Shown here in pieces: positions 34,154 through 44,240 of a DNA stretch of 64,000 nt. The stretch spans positions 18,947 to 82,946 of the forward strand of contig NZ_RJJT01000026.1 of assembly GCF_003938655.1 (NCBI RefSeq), read 5' to 3'. Positions within the stretch are counted from its first letter, which is position 1. The number at the start of each line of letters is the position of its first letter. A program made the position numbers and the translations under genes. Under the pieces are notes generated by a model. The model ran no database searches, had not been told where the DNA came from, and worked only from the letters and a program-made list of their open reading frames with translations. The DNA is from Rhizobium pisi. Its GTDB lineage: Bacteria; Pseudomonadota; Alphaproteobacteria; Rhizobiales; Rhizobiaceae.

Positions 34154-34411
34154 ATGAAGAAAGCTGTCATACTCGCACTGATCGGCCTGTCGATCGCAAG
34201 CTGCACGCCGACCCAGCAGGGCGCAGGCATCGGCGCTGCATCCGGCGCTGTGATCGGCGGTGCAGTCACCGGCAACGTTCGTGGTGCCGCCGTCGGCGCC
34301 GCTATCGGCGGCGTGTCCGGCGCCCTCATTGGCAGCGTCGCCGAACAGCCCGGCCAGTGCTACTATCGCGACCGCTACGGCCGCCGCTACATCGATACCT
34401 GCCCGCGCTGA
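34154..34411 (+). CDS. Small glycine-zipper outer-membrane lipoprotein
   Basis: An 85-residue protein: MKKAVILALIGLSIASC is a lipoprotein signal with Cys 17 as the acylation site. Then comes a glycine-zipper region of small residues (AGIGAASGAVIGGAVTGNVRGAA and on, two helical hairpin repeats of about 20 residues), then an aromatic tail CYYRDRYGRRYIDTCPR with two Cys. It resembles the 17-kDa-antigen/SlyB-like and YMGG-type small lipoproteins of the envelope. A strong terminator follows, so it is a single-gene unit. Confidence 0.85.
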   Translation: MKKAVILALIGLSIASCTPTQQGAGIGAASGAVIGGAVTGNVRGAAVGAAIGGVSGALIGSVAEQPGQCYYRDRYGRRYIDTCPR

Positions 34412-34437
34412 GGGTGGTCGCAAACGGCAAAATCAGG

Positions 34438-34467
34438 AAATCCCGGACACATCTCCGGGATTTTTTG
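34438..34467 (+). terminator. Intrinsic terminator of the glycine-zipper lipoprotein gene
   Basis: AAATCCCGGA (34438-34447) pairs perfectly with TCCGGGATTT (34454-34463), with a six-base loop and a run of six T. This is a textbook rho-independent terminator 27 bp after the stop. Confidence 0.92.
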
Positions 34468-34580
34468 TGCTAAATTAGTGCGTTGGCAATTTAAAATGGT
34501 ACACCCCGCGCGATTTTGCCGCTAAGCTGTTCACGGCTGGGCAACGAAGCTTCATTGTAGGCGTAAACCAAAAGCGGCGG

Positions 34581-36509
34581 ATGCGGATCAGAGGGACAAG
34601 CCCGAAAACAGGTATTGCGTATCGGCGAACAGGCACCATGATGGTGGTTGCAGCGGCGGCTGCATTCTCACCGGTCCTGATCGGCGATGCTTACGCCTTC
34701 AAGCTTTTCGGCATTACCATCTTCGGCAAGGATAAAGACGAAGGCGAACAGGTGCCCGATCCTGTGCGCTATCAAGTCGACCTCAAAGCAGATACCGCCG
34801 ATCCCGACCTGAAAGAAGCGCTGGAAAACAGTTCCCGCCTCGTCAGCGACCAAGCGCAGCCGGTTTCCGGCGATCTCGGCATTGTCGTCAAGGCGCGCGA
34901 CGACCGCGAACGGCTGATCGCCGCCTTGTACGAAAAGGCCCGTTATGGCGGCGTGGTTACGATCACCATCGACGGCAGGGATATCGACGACCTACCGCCC
35001 AATCCGACATTCGACCGGTCCGGACCGATTCCCGTCACCGTGACCGTCGCACCCGGTCCCGTCTTCACGGTCAACGAAGTGCAGTTCGGCGGGGACGCCG
35101 CAAACCGCAATCCCGCCGATTACGATCTCGCCCCAGGCGCCGAGGCCGGCTCGCTCGCCATCATCAAGGCCGGCGACAAAATAGTCGAACAATTGAAGAG
35201 CGAAGGCCGCCCCTTCGCCAAACTGACGGAGCGCAAGGTCGTCGCCGATCACAAGAGCAACACCGTCGACATCGTGCTTGCTGCCGAAGGTGGCCCTATC
35301 GCCCCGATCGGCGATGTCGGCGTCACTGGCGAAAAGACCGTCAAACCCGGTTTTATCCAGCGTTATTCGCGGCTGAACAAGGGCGAGGCCTACTCTCCGG
35401 AAGCGCTGAAGAAAGCCGGCGAACGGCTCCGCGCCCTCGGCGTCTTTTCGAGCGTCACCATTCACCAGGGCGATGCGCTGGCGCCGGATGGTACCTTGCC
35501 GATGACGATCGAGGTTTCCGAAGGCAAGAGGCGCTACTTCGGCGTCGGCGCGCAATATTCCACCACCGACGGCTTCGGCATCCAGGGCTATTGGGGCCAT
35601 CGCAATCTGTTCGGCGAGGCCGAGACGCTGAGGATCGAGGGATCTGTTTCGCGGCTTGGCGAAACGACCGATGTCGGCAACCTCGACTATTCGGCCGGCA
35701 TCCTCTTCACCAAGCCGGGCGCCTTCTTCCCCGCTGCCACGCTGAAGGCCGGCATCGTCGCCAAGACGGTCAATCCGGATGCCTACAACGCGACGCTCGT
35801 CACCGCCTCGCTCGGCCTTTCCTACGAACTGACCGACAAGGACACGATCTCTGCGAGCGGCGAGGTCAGCTGGGAGCGCGACGACGATGCCTTCGGCGAG
35901 AACGACTATCTCACCGTCACTCTGCCGATCCAATATGACCGCGACGAGCGCGACGACAAGTTCAACCCGACAGAGGGCTATCGCGCCACACTCTCGGCAA
36001 AGCCCGGCTACGAGATCTTCAACGCCACGCCCTATGCGGCGTTCGAAGGCTCGATCTCCGGCTATCTGCCGTTCGGCGCCGAGGATGGAGTGGTGCTTGC
36101 CGGCAAGGTTGCCACCGGTGTCTTGATTGGCGGCGACGGCATCGAGAACATTCCCGCCACCCAGCGCTTCTTTGCCGGCGGAGGCGGCTCCGTGCGCGGA
36201 TACAGCTATCAGGAAATCTCGCCCTATAACGACAATGGCGATGCCACCGGCGGCCGCTCCTATGTGACCGGTTCGCTGGAGGCCCGCATCAAGATCACCG
36301 ACACGATCGGCATCGTGCCCTTCATCGATGTCGGCACGGTATCGGGCAGCACCTTCCCTGGTTTTTCCGATATCCGCGCCGGCGCCGGCGCGGGAATACG
36401 ATATGCGACGCCTTTCGGCCCGCTGCGGCTTGATTTTGCCGTGCCGCTGAACAAGTACGAGAATGGCACAGATTACGGAATTTACGCCGGCATAGGCCAG
36501 TCCTTCTAG
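34581..36509 (+). CDS. tamA: Translocation and assembly module outer-membrane protein TamA (Omp85 family)
   Basis: A 642-residue Omp85 protein. An atypically long N-terminus leads into a hydrophobic signal (MMVVAAAAAFSPVLIGDAYA). POTRA-like domains span about residues 60-310 (VEGGPIAPIGDVGVTGEKTVKPGFIQRY in the last). A C-terminal 16-strand barrel follows, with the lid-lock motif GGSVRGY and the closing strand YGIYAGIGQSF ending in Phe. With TamB it helps insert outer-membrane proteins and may take part in lipid transport. tamB starts 66 bp downstream, so the pair forms an operon. Confidence 0.92.
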   Translation: MRIRGTSPKTGIAYRRTGTMMVVAAAAAFSPVLIGDAYAFKLFGITIFGKDKDEGEQVPDPVRYQVDLKADTADPDLKEALENSSRLVSDQAQPVSGDLGIVVKARDDRERLIAALYEKARYGGVVTITIDGRDIDDLPPNPTFDRSGPIPVTVTVAPGPVFTVNEVQFGGDAANRNPADYDLAPGAEAGSLAIIKAGDKIVEQLKSEGRPFAKLTERKVVADHKSNTVDIVLAAEGGPIAPIGDVGVTGEKTVKPGFIQRYSRLNKGEAYSPEALKKAGERLRALGVFSSVTIHQGDALAPDGTLPMTIEVSEGKRRYFGVGAQYSTTDGFGIQGYWGHRNLFGEAETLRIEGSVSRLGETTDVGNLDYSAGILFTKPGAFFPAATLKAGIVAKTVNPDAYNATLVTASLGLSYELTDKDTISASGEVSWERDDDAFGENDYLTVTLPIQYDRDERDDKFNPTEGYRATLSAKPGYEIFNATPYAAFEGSISGYLPFGAEDGVVLAGKVATGVLIGGDGIENIPATQRFFAGGGGSVRGYSYQEISPYNDNGDATGGRSYVTGSLEARIKITDTIGIVPFIDVGTVSGSTFPGFSDIRAGAGAGIRYATPFGPLRLDFAVPLNKYENGTDYGIYAGIGQSF

Positions 36510-36575
36510 GGTGGCCGATTCCGCTTTGTTTTCCGATCTGTGGGCCGTCATGAAAACGGAGTAGTGTCCGCGCCG

Positions 36576-39500
36576 ATGCAAACGCTGGCAAAAATCGTCA
36601 CTTGGATCCTGCGGCTCACCGGCTATGCCCTGGGCGTTACTTTGATTCTCGCTGTCGCGGCGCTTGCGATCTTCGGCTTTACTGCCTTCGGCGCCCGCAT
36701 CGTCACCGAGAAGATCGCGTCCACGCTTTCCAACCGTGACATGACGATCGAGGTTCGCGAACCGGAAGGCCTTTTGACGGGCGGGCTTCGTGCCGCCGAG
36801 ATCACCATCTCCGATACCAGGGGCGTCTTTGCCGAAATCCATGGAATCGCGGTCGATTGGAATCCGCTCGTGCTGCTGACGGGGACTTTCCACGCCAAAC
36901 GCTTCGAGATCGATGCAATCAACGTGCTGCGCAAGCCGGTGCGCACCCTGCCCTCGCGGCCTGGAGCCGAAAAATCCGGCGGGTTCAGTCTTCCCCTCAA
37001 GGTCGACATCGACCGCGTCGCGCTGCCCGATATCAAGCTTGCCGAACCTTTTGCCGGCCGCGCTTTTGCGCTCGCCGCCGAGGGGAGCCTTTCGGCGAAC
37101 GGCGACGGCGGCGAAGCCGTCGTCAATGTCAGCCGTCACGAGGTACCGGATGCGCGGCTTGCCGCCGACATCGCCTTTGCTCCGGCCGAAAACCGGCTGC
37201 GGCTGAAGGCTGAGCTTTCCGAGCCGAAGGGCGGACTGCTGGCAGGCTTTCTCGGCCTGCCCGATAGTCCCGCCGTCAACATCGATCTCGACGGAGAGGG
37301 GCCGATATCCGATTGGAAGGGCAAATTGCAGGCCGCCCTCGACGGACAGCAGCGTGCCGCAATCGAAGCCCGACATGCCATCACCGCGGACGGGTTGCAC
37401 CATCTCGACCTCAAGGGCGGCGGCGACCTGAGCTCGCTGCTTCCATCGGCATTCCGGCCGCTTTTTGCCGGCCAGACCAATATCGATCTCGCCGCCACCT
37501 TCGACAACCGCGGCAAGATTGATATCCAGACCGGCAATCTCGCCACCGGCAGCGTCGTGATCGCCGCATCGGGCACGCTCGACCCGGCCGGCAACAACAG
37601 CCTGAACGCCAATCTGCTCGGCACGTCAGGCCCTGTCGATTTCCGCTGGCCCCTCCCCGAAGGCGAAGCACGGTTCCTGATCTCGGGGCTCAACCTGGCC
37701 CTGACGGGCGATGCGCGGGCGGCCCGGCTGAACGTCAGCGGCTCGCTCGACACTGCGACCCTTCCGGAGGCCGATATCCGCAACGTCAAGCTGACGGCAA
37801 AAAGCGACGCCTTCAATCTCGCCGCCCGTTCCGGCAGTGTCCAGCTGCGCCTCGTGGCCGGCGATATGACTTTTGCCGACCCGAACCTCAACCGCGCGGT
37901 CCAGGGGCCGGTCACCATCGCCGCGCCCCTGCAGATCTCGCAGGACGGCATCGGCTTCAACGGTACCACCGTCGAAAGCGCCAATATCAGCGGTGGTCTC
38001 AACGGCTCCTATCGCCTGGTGGATGCGGCGCTGACCGGCAACGTCAAGCTCGCCATCGAGCCGGCAGCCCTGCCGGCCGCTTTGGCGGGCAAGTTCGACG
38101 GGCCGATCTCGCTCGAAAGCCAGGTCGCCGGCACCATCCCGTCGAAGTTCGCGTTTTCCAATATCGTCGTGAAATCAGGCACGCTCGAAGCCGCCGGCAA
38201 TGTCGCGCTCGACGGCTCGGCGTTGAATGCCGATCTCTCCGGCCGGCTGCCCGATATCGGCAAGCTCGTGACAGGTACCAGCGGCGGGGTAGGTTACGCA
38301 TTAAGGATCGGGGGAGAACTCCCGGCAATTTCCGTGACGGCCAATCTCAAGGCAGCCAGCCTTGAGATGGCTGACCGCGTGCTCGCCAATCTCAATGTCG
38401 ACCTGTCGGGCCTCGCCGATCCCAAGGCGCCGCAGGGCAAGATCGCCGCCACCGGCACGATCGACGGCCAACCGATCGGCATCAACGGCGACATCCGCTC
38501 CGAAAACGGCAAGATGAGCATTCCCGCGCTGAGCGCCGACATCGGCGGCAACCGGCTGACCGGCAATCTCGAATTCTCGGCCTCGCTCCAACCGACCGGC
38601 GCATTGACCTTCGATTTCCCCAATGTCGGCCTGCTCGCGGCACTCGGCGGACAGAAAGCGGAAGGCGATCTCAAGGGTTCGCTCGGCATCAGCAGCGACG
38701 GCGGCAAAATTGCGCTCAAGCTGCTTGCAAAAGGTGGCTCGATCCGCCGTGATACGCTTGCGATCGTCAAGCCGGATATCGATGTCACGGTCAGCGATCT
38801 CTATGCCCTTGCCGCGAACGGCACGGTCAAGACCGCGGAAGTGAGCGTCGGAACGAACAAGCTTGCCGGCCTTTCGCTCAGGTTTGCCAAGGAGCAGAAC
38901 AACACCCGCTTCGATCTCGATGCCGCCTATGACGGCAACCCCGTGCTGGCGGCCGGCAATGTCGAGGCGGCGGGCGGCACGGTCGACTTGAACCTCGATC
39001 GTTTCTCGGCAAGCCCCCGCAATATCCCGATCGAACTTGCCGCACCGACGCTGATCACGATCGGCGGCGGGAGCGCCAATCTGAATGGATTGACGCTGAA
39101 AACCGGCGCCGGCTCGGTGAGTGTCACCGGCTCGGCCGGCGACACGCTGAAGCTCGATGCCGAGATCAAGGAACTACCGGCAGCACTCGCCAACGGTTTC
39201 GTGCCGAACCTTACGGCAGGCGGCACGATTTCGGGAACGATTGCGGTAACGGGCACGCCCGCCGCGCCCGTGGCCGACTTCAAGCTCGATTGGAAAGATG
39301 CGACGACGGGCCAGACCAAGGGAGCGGGTCTCGCGCCGCTCGGCATCATCGCAGGCGGTAAATTCGCCGACAAGAAACTCGATTTCGATACGATGGTGAG
39401 CGGCAATGACGGCCTGTCGCTCCGGGCCGCCGGAAACGTGGCGCTCGCCGACCCGGCAGCCCCGATCCTCGATGTCAAAGCCGATATCCTCAACCTGCCG

Positions 39501-42500
39501 GCCCGCATCGCCAATGGTTTCGTCCCAGATCTCGCTGCCGAAGGCACGATAACGGGAAGAGTGACGGCCTCGGGCTCGCTTGACGCTCCGACCGCCGATT
39601 TCGATCTCGATTGGAAAAATGCCGCGACGAGCCACACCAAGCGGGCCGGCCTTGCCGATCTCGCCGTGAAGGCTTCCGGAAAATTTGCCGACAGCAAGCT
39701 CGATTTCGAAACAGCGATTGCAGGCGCAGGCAATCTCTCGCTCAAGGCAAACGGCAATGCCGCCATCACGGGCACGACGATCGGCAACGTCAAGGTCGAC
39801 GCCGTGCTGGCCGATATCCCGGCAAGCATCGCAAACAGCTTCGTCGCCGATCTCGCCGCCGAAGGCGCTATCTCCGGACAGCTCTCCGCCACCGGTTCGC
39901 TTTCCGCCCCGTCGGCGAATTTCAATCTCGATTGGAAAGGGGCGGCGACAAGCCACACGAAGCGCGCCGGCCTTGCCGCGCTCAGCCTCACCGCGTCGGG
40001 AAAATTCGCCGAAAACAAGCTTGATTTCAACGCCGCAGCCAGCGGCGACAAAGGCCTCTCGTTGAAGGCCATGGGCAATGTCGCCCTCGCCGGCACGGCG
40101 ATCGATAACGTCAAGATCGATGCTGAGATCGCCAATGTTCCGGCGAGCCTCGCAAACGCCTTCGTTCCGGACCTCGCCGCCGGCGGCACGATCTCAGGCA
40201 CACTCTCCGCCGCCGGAACACCCGCCGCGCCGAAGGCCGACTTCAAGCTCGACTGGACGGATGTCGCAACCAGCCACACCAGAAGCGCCCATCTCTTGGG
40301 CCTTACGCTTGCCGCATCGGGGCGCTTCGCCGATAACCGGCTTAACTTCGATGCCGATCTCGACGGTGAGGGCGGCCTCTCGCTGAAAGCCGCCGGCAAT
40401 GTCGCAATCGAGGGCACCTCGGTCCGCAATCTCGACGTCAAAGCCGATCTTGCCAACCTGCCCGCGAGCCTCGCCAATGGTTTTGTGCCGGGCCTCGCCG
40501 CAGAAGGCACAGTGTCGGGAACGGCATCAGCCTTCGGGACGCTTCCGAAACCGGCGGTCGATTTCAAGCTCGACTGGAAGAACGCCGCAACCGCCCAGAC
40601 CCGAAGCAGCGGCCTCTCTGGCCTCAGCGCCGCAGCATCCGGCAAGTTCGCCAATGACAGGGTCGATTTCGACGCCAACCTCGCCGGCAGGGATGGCGTG
40701 CTGGCCAAAGCGACGGGCGGCGTGACGATCGCGGGAACGGCCATCCGCGACCTTTCGATCAATGCCGATATCCCGGCGCTGCCGGCAAATATCGCAAATG
40801 CCTTCGTTCCCGGCCTCGGTGCAGAAGGCACGCTTTCGGCAAACGCCGTGACCTCGGGAACGCCGGCCAATCCGATCGTCGATTTCAAGCTCGGCTGGAA
40901 GGACGCCGCGACCAGCCATACCAAGGCTGCCGGCATCTCCCACCTCACGCTGGCGGCGACAGGAAAATATGCCGGTGACAGGCTCAATTTCGATGCCGAC
41001 CTTAGCGGCAGCGGCGGCATCGCGCTGAAAGCCTCCGGCAATCTCACCCTCGCGGGCACATCGATCCGGTCAGTCGATGTGACAGCCAATGCCAACGGCC
41101 TTCCCGCAGGCATCGCCAACGGCTTTGTGCCCGGTCTTGCCGCCGAGGGCGCGGTTTCGGCGACCGTAAAGGCCACCGGCACGCCGTCGGCGCCCTCCGT
41201 CGATTTCAAGGTCGACTGGAAGAACGCAGCCACCAGCCAGACGAAGGGCGCCGGCCTCTCGCCGTTCACCATCGGCGCATCCGGCAAGCTTGCCGAAAAC
41301 AGGCTGACGGTCGACACCAGCCTGACCGGTGACGCCGGCATGTCGCTGAGGGGCGGCGGCAGCGTGGTCATATCAGGCGACCGCGCCCTCGACATGCACT
41401 TCAACGGCAATCTTCCCTTCGCCGTGCTCGGCGCACCGCTTGCGGAGCAGGGCCTCGTTGCCGATGGTGTCGCCACCGTCGATCTGCGGATCGGTGGAAC
41501 AGCCGCGGCACCCGTCATCAATGGCACCGTCGTAACCAATGGCGCAAAACTCGTCGACGTCCGGCGCAATCTTGCCGTCAACAATGTCGCGGCGACCGTC
41601 AGCTTCAACGGCAGCCAGGCCGTAATCTCGCGTCTCAACGGCAGCCTCGGCGGCGGCGGCACGATTTCGGCGAGCGGCACTATCGGCATCCAGCCGGCCG
41701 GCGGCTTCCCCGCCGACATTTCGATCAAGCTCGACAAAGCGGCCTATGTCGATGGAACCCTCGTCGTCTCGACCGTCAGCGGGACGCTCGGCCTGCGCGG
41801 ACCGATCATGAATGCGACGCTGAACGGCAAGCTTCAGCTGGAAAAGACCTCGATCACGGTCCCTGAAAAATTGCCGACCTCGCTGCGCGAAATCGACATC
41901 CGCCATGTCAATGCGCCTCGGGCGGTGCTTGCGCAGCTGCGGGACGACCGCGAGCGGAAACCGGGGGAGAAATCCTCGGTCCTCGCTCTGGATCTCGAAA
42001 TCGATGCGCCCTCGCATATCTTCGTGCGCGGCCGCGGCATCGATGCCGAACTCGGCGGCCAAGTGACGATCCGCGGAACGGCGGCAGTGCCTGTTGTGAC
42101 TGGCGGTTTCACCATGCGCCGCGGCCGGCTGACCATTCTCAATCGCCGGCTAGATTTCTCCAACAAGAGCAGGATCACCTTTGCTGGCGACCTGACGCCG
42201 GCACTCGATATGGAAGCGACGTCGGCTTCCGGCACAACGACACTGACCGTCGATGTCGCGGGCCTCGCCACCGATCCCTCGATCACCTTTTCCTCCTCTC
42301 CCCAGCTGCCGCAGGACGAGGTGTTGGCACAGCTGATCTTCGGCCAGTCGATGTCGAAGCTCTCGCCGGTGCAGATCGCCCAGCTCGCGGACGCTGTCAG
42401 CCAGCTGGCCGGAAACCGTTCCACCTCGCTTTTCGAAGGCCTGCGTAATCAGCTCGGCGTCGACGATTTCGACGTCAGCACCGATTCCAAGGGCCAGACG

Positions 42501-42677
42501 AGCGTCAGCGTCGGCCGCTATCTCAACGACCGCACCTATTTCGAACTGCAGCAGGGCGGCGCGGCCGGCGCCAAGGCCATCATCAACCTCGATGTCGGCC
42601 GCGGCGTCAAACTGCGGGGAGGGGCCGGCGGCAACGGCGAAGGTGAAGCAGGTATCGTCTACGAACGCGAATATTGA
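36576..42677 (+). CDS. tamB: Translocation and assembly module inner-membrane protein TamB, with seven tandem 107-residue repeats
   Basis: A 2033-residue protein from the ATG at 36576 (a GTG at 36540 is an alternative). One N-terminal membrane anchor (ILRLTGYALGVTLILAVAALAIF) precedes a huge beta-helical AsmA-like periplasmic region. The C-terminal TamB (DUF490) domain includes LPQDEVLAQLIFGQSMSKLSPVQIAQLADAVSQLAG and ends GEAGIVYEREY. Between about residues 861 and 1609 are seven repeats, each with a segment like DFKLDWKNAATSHTK, spaced by exactly 107 residues. TamB proteins of other bacteria are often 1200-1500 residues long, so this copy is expanded. It partners TamA. Confidence 0.93.
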   Translation: MQTLAKIVTWILRLTGYALGVTLILAVAALAIFGFTAFGARIVTEKIASTLSNRDMTIEVREPEGLLTGGLRAAEITISDTRGVFAEIHGIAVDWNPLVLLTGTFHAKRFEIDAINVLRKPVRTLPSRPGAEKSGGFSLPLKVDIDRVALPDIKLAEPFAGRAFALAAEGSLSANGDGGEAVVNVSRHEVPDARLAADIAFAPAENRLRLKAELSEPKGGLLAGFLGLPDSPAVNIDLDGEGPISDWKGKLQAALDGQQRAAIEARHAITADGLHHLDLKGGGDLSSLLPSAFRPLFAGQTNIDLAATFDNRGKIDIQTGNLATGSVVIAASGTLDPAGNNSLNANLLGTSGPVDFRWPLPEGEARFLISGLNLALTGDARAARLNVSGSLDTATLPEADIRNVKLTAKSDAFNLAARSGSVQLRLVAGDMTFADPNLNRAVQGPVTIAAPLQISQDGIGFNGTTVESANISGGLNGSYRLVDAALTGNVKLAIEPAALPAALAGKFDGPISLESQVAGTIPSKFAFSNIVVKSGTLEAAGNVALDGSALNADLSGRLPDIGKLVTGTSGGVGYALRIGGELPAISVTANLKAASLEMADRVLANLNVDLSGLADPKAPQGKIAATGTIDGQPIGINGDIRSENGKMSIPALSADIGGNRLTGNLEFSASLQPTGALTFDFPNVGLLAALGGQKAEGDLKGSLGISSDGGKIALKLLAKGGSIRRDTLAIVKPDIDVTVSDLYALAANGTVKTAEVSVGTNKLAGLSLRFAKEQNNTRFDLDAAYDGNPVLAAGNVEAAGGTVDLNLDRFSASPRNIPIELAAPTLITIGGGSANLNGLTLKTGAGSVSVTGSAGDTLKLDAEIKELPAALANGFVPNLTAGGTISGTIAVTGTPAAPVADFKLDWKDATTGQTKGAGLAPLGIIAGGKFADKKLDFDTMVSGNDGLSLRAAGNVALADPAAPILDVKADILNLPARIANGFVPDLAAEGTITGRVTASGSLDAPTADFDLDWKNAATSHTKRAGLADLAVKASGKFADSKLDFETAIAGAGNLSLKANGNAAITGTTIGNVKVDAVLADIPASIANSFVADLAAEGAISGQLSATGSLSAPSANFNLDWKGAATSHTKRAGLAALSLTASGKFAENKLDFNAAASGDKGLSLKAMGNVALAGTAIDNVKIDAEIANVPASLANAFVPDLAAGGTISGTLSAAGTPAAPKADFKLDWTDVATSHTRSAHLLGLTLAASGRFADNRLNFDADLDGEGGLSLKAAGNVAIEGTSVRNLDVKADLANLPASLANGFVPGLAAEGTVSGTASAFGTLPKPAVDFKLDWKNAATAQTRSSGLSGLSAAASGKFANDRVDFDANLAGRDGVLAKATGGVTIAGTAIRDLSINADIPALPANIANAFVPGLGAEGTLSANAVTSGTPANPIVDFKLGWKDAATSHTKAAGISHLTLAATGKYAGDRLNFDADLSGSGGIALKASGNLTLAGTSIRSVDVTANANGLPAGIANGFVPGLAAEGAVSATVKATGTPSAPSVDFKVDWKNAATSQTKGAGLSPFTIGASGKLAENRLTVDTSLTGDAGMSLRGGGSVVISGDRALDMHFNGNLPFAVLGAPLAEQGLVADGVATVDLRIGGTAAAPVINGTVVTNGAKLVDVRRNLAVNNVAATVSFNGSQAVISRLNGSLGGGGTISASGTIGIQPAGGFPADISIKLDKAAYVDGTLVVSTVSGTLGLRGPIMNATLNGKLQLEKTSITVPEKLPTSLREIDIRHVNAPRAVLAQLRDDRERKPGEKSSVLALDLEIDAPSHIFVRGRGIDAELGGQVTIRGTAAVPVVTGGFTMRRGRLTILNRRLDFSNKSRITFAGDLTPALDMEATSASGTTTLTVDVAGLATDPSITFSSSPQLPQDEVLAQLIFGQSMSKLSPVQIAQLADAVSQLAGNRSTSLFEGLRNQLGVDDFDVSTDSKGQTSVSVGRYLNDRTYFELQQGGAAGAKAIINLDVGRGVKLRGGAGGNGEGEAGIVYEREY
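39156..41402 (+). repeat. Seven in-frame tandem repeats of exactly 321 bp inside tamB
   Basis: The codons that begin the DFKLDWK-like segment lie at 39276, 39597, 39918, 40239, 40560, 40881 and 41202, so all six intervals are exactly 321 bp. Units share NGFVPxLAAEGT, a DWKxAATSxTK segment, a SGKFAxxxLxFDA segment and GLSLKAxGNVA. They have diverged at many bases but contain no insertion or deletion. Confidence 0.93.
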
Positions 42678-42741
42678 ACCTGCCTGACTTCTGTTTTGAA
42701 CAATTCTGGCAAGACCGCTTCGCGCGCTGCCTGGAATTGCT

Positions 42742-43179
42742 CTAGAAACCTGTCTTGCTCGTCTTGAGGAGAATGTTAGTCTCGGTCGAGTTGATGCCGT
42801 TGATCAACCGGATGCGGCGCAGCGTCTCGTCGAAAGAGGCAAGATCGCGATCCTCGAGTTCGGCGACGAAATCCCATTTGCCGTTGGTGCTGTGGAGTGC
42901 CCGCACCTGCGGCAGGCCCCTTAGCTGATCGGCCACTCTGTCGGCGAGCTTGCCGAGCACCTCGATCATGACGATGGCACGCACGCCGGCAGAGCGCGTC
43001 TCGTGACTGGTGCGGATGGTGAAGCCGACGATGGTGCCGCTGGCGACCAGCCGGTCGATACGGGCGGCGACCGTCGCCCGCGACGCGCCCGTCATCGCCG
43101 CAAGCGAGGAGACGGAAATCCGGGCATTGTGGCGAAGGGCGCTCAGAAGTTCGGTGTCGAGATCGTCCACGCTGATCAC
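42742..43179 (-). CDS. Lrp/AsnC-family regulator next to arginase genes
   Basis: A 145-residue protein. The N-terminal helix-turn-helix (LDTELLSALRHNARISVSSLAAMTGASRATVAARIDRLVASG) is followed by a RAM effector domain (AIVMIEVLGKLADRVADQLRGLPQVRALHSTNGKWDFVAELE). It is divergent from the arginase gene with a 124-bp gap, the usual arrangement for an activator that senses arginine or ornithine and controls rocF-rocD and itself. The ligand is inferred from position. It converges with tamB. Confidence 0.9.
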   Translation of the reverse strand: MISVDDLDTELLSALRHNARISVSSLAAMTGASRATVAARIDRLVASGTIVGFTIRTSHETRSAGVRAIVMIEVLGKLADRVADQLRGLPQVRALHSTNGKWDFVAELEDRDLASFDETLRRIRLINGINSTETNILLKTSKTGF

Positions 43180-43303
43180 TTTGTCAAAATAGCTTTATCA
43201 ATCTGCGCGATCATAGTCCATTTCTGGCACTTTTCCATCTTTTTGCCGCCAGCCCTTTATCCCACTATCCGGCCGAAACAGGCCTCAACACGGAGCCCTC
43301 GAA

Positions 43304-44239
43304 ATGAATGCCCAATCACGATCCGTCACCCTCATCGGCGCCCCGTTGGAAGAAGGCTCCGGCCGCAGAGGCGCGGCCATGGGTCCTGCGGCGCTCCGCA
43401 TTGCCGGCGTCGACCAGACGCTGATCGAGCTCGGCCATGACGTCGCCGATATCGGCGATCTCAGGATTGTGCCGGCGATGGACCTGCCGAATCATCCCAA
43501 AGCCCACAATCTGAGGATCGTCGGCGCCTTCACCCGCGCGCTCGAAAGCAGTGTCTACGACGTGGCCGCTTCCGGCCGCTTCCCGCTGATCCTCGGTGGC
43601 GACCACAGCCTTTCCATGGGCACCGTCTCCGGCATGGCGCGCTATGCCGCGGGCAAAGGTCGCCCGCTCTTCGTGCTCTGGCTCGACGCCCATGCCGATT
43701 TCAACTCTCCTGCCACGTCGCCCTCCGGCAATATTCACGGTATGCCCGTCGCCTTCTTCTGCGGCGAGGCCGAGTTCGCCGAGATCCTGCCGAAGGACCG
43801 GCCGTTCGTCGATCCGAAGAACGTCTTCCAGGTCGGCATCCGCTCGGTCGACGCGCGCGAGCGCGAGGAAATCCACGAACATGGCGTCTACGTCTTCGAT
43901 ATGCGAGCGATCGACGAGCAGGGCATCGGCGCGATCATGCGCCATATTCTCGATGTCGTCGCCAAGGCGAATGGCTTGCTGCATGTCAGCCTCGACCTCG
44001 ACTTTCTCGACCCCGAGATCGCCCCCGGCGTCGGCACGACTGTGCCCGGCGGCGCAACCTTCCGCGAGGCGCATCTCGTTATGGAAATGCTTTCGGACAG
44101 CGGCCTCGTCTCGTCACTCGATCTCGTCGAGCTCAATCCGTTTCTCGACGATCGCGGCAAGAGCGCCCGCATCCTGGTGGAGCTGACGGCAAGCCTCTTC
44201 GGCCGCCGCATCTTCGATCGTCCGACACGCGCCGCATAA
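43304..44239 (+). CDS. rocF: Arginase
   Basis: A 311-residue ureohydrolase. All Mn2+-binding motifs are intact: GGDHSLSMGT, WLDAHADFN and SLDLDFLDPEIAPGVGT. The N-terminal TLIGAPLEEGSGRRGAAMGPAALR is of arginase rather than agmatinase type. It cleaves arginine to ornithine and urea. GGAG lies ten bases before the ATG. The next gene, on the same strand, is ornithine aminotransferase, so the pair forms the arginase catabolic route. Confidence 0.93.
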   Translation: MNAQSRSVTLIGAPLEEGSGRRGAAMGPAALRIAGVDQTLIELGHDVADIGDLRIVPAMDLPNHPKAHNLRIVGAFTRALESSVYDVAASGRFPLILGGDHSLSMGTVSGMARYAAGKGRPLFVLWLDAHADFNSPATSPSGNIHGMPVAFFCGEAEFAEILPKDRPFVDPKNVFQVGIRSVDAREREEIHEHGVYVFDMRAIDEQGIGAIMRHILDVVAKANGLLHVSLDLDFLDPEIAPGVGTTVPGGATFREAHLVMEMLSDSGLVSSLDLVELNPFLDDRGKSARILVELTASLFGRRIFDRPTRAA

Positions 44240-44240
44240 A

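Noticed and set aside
39156..41402. Regular repeats considered as CRISPR or a mobile element
   Set aside because: The 321-bp units are in-frame coding sequence of TamB, without spacers or inverted ends.
34992..41737. Long open frames (803 and 936 codons) on the strand opposite tamA and tamB
   Set aside because: Both lie wholly opposite real genes; the second merely mirrors the 321-bp tandem repeats. No signal peptide, domain or SD supports them.
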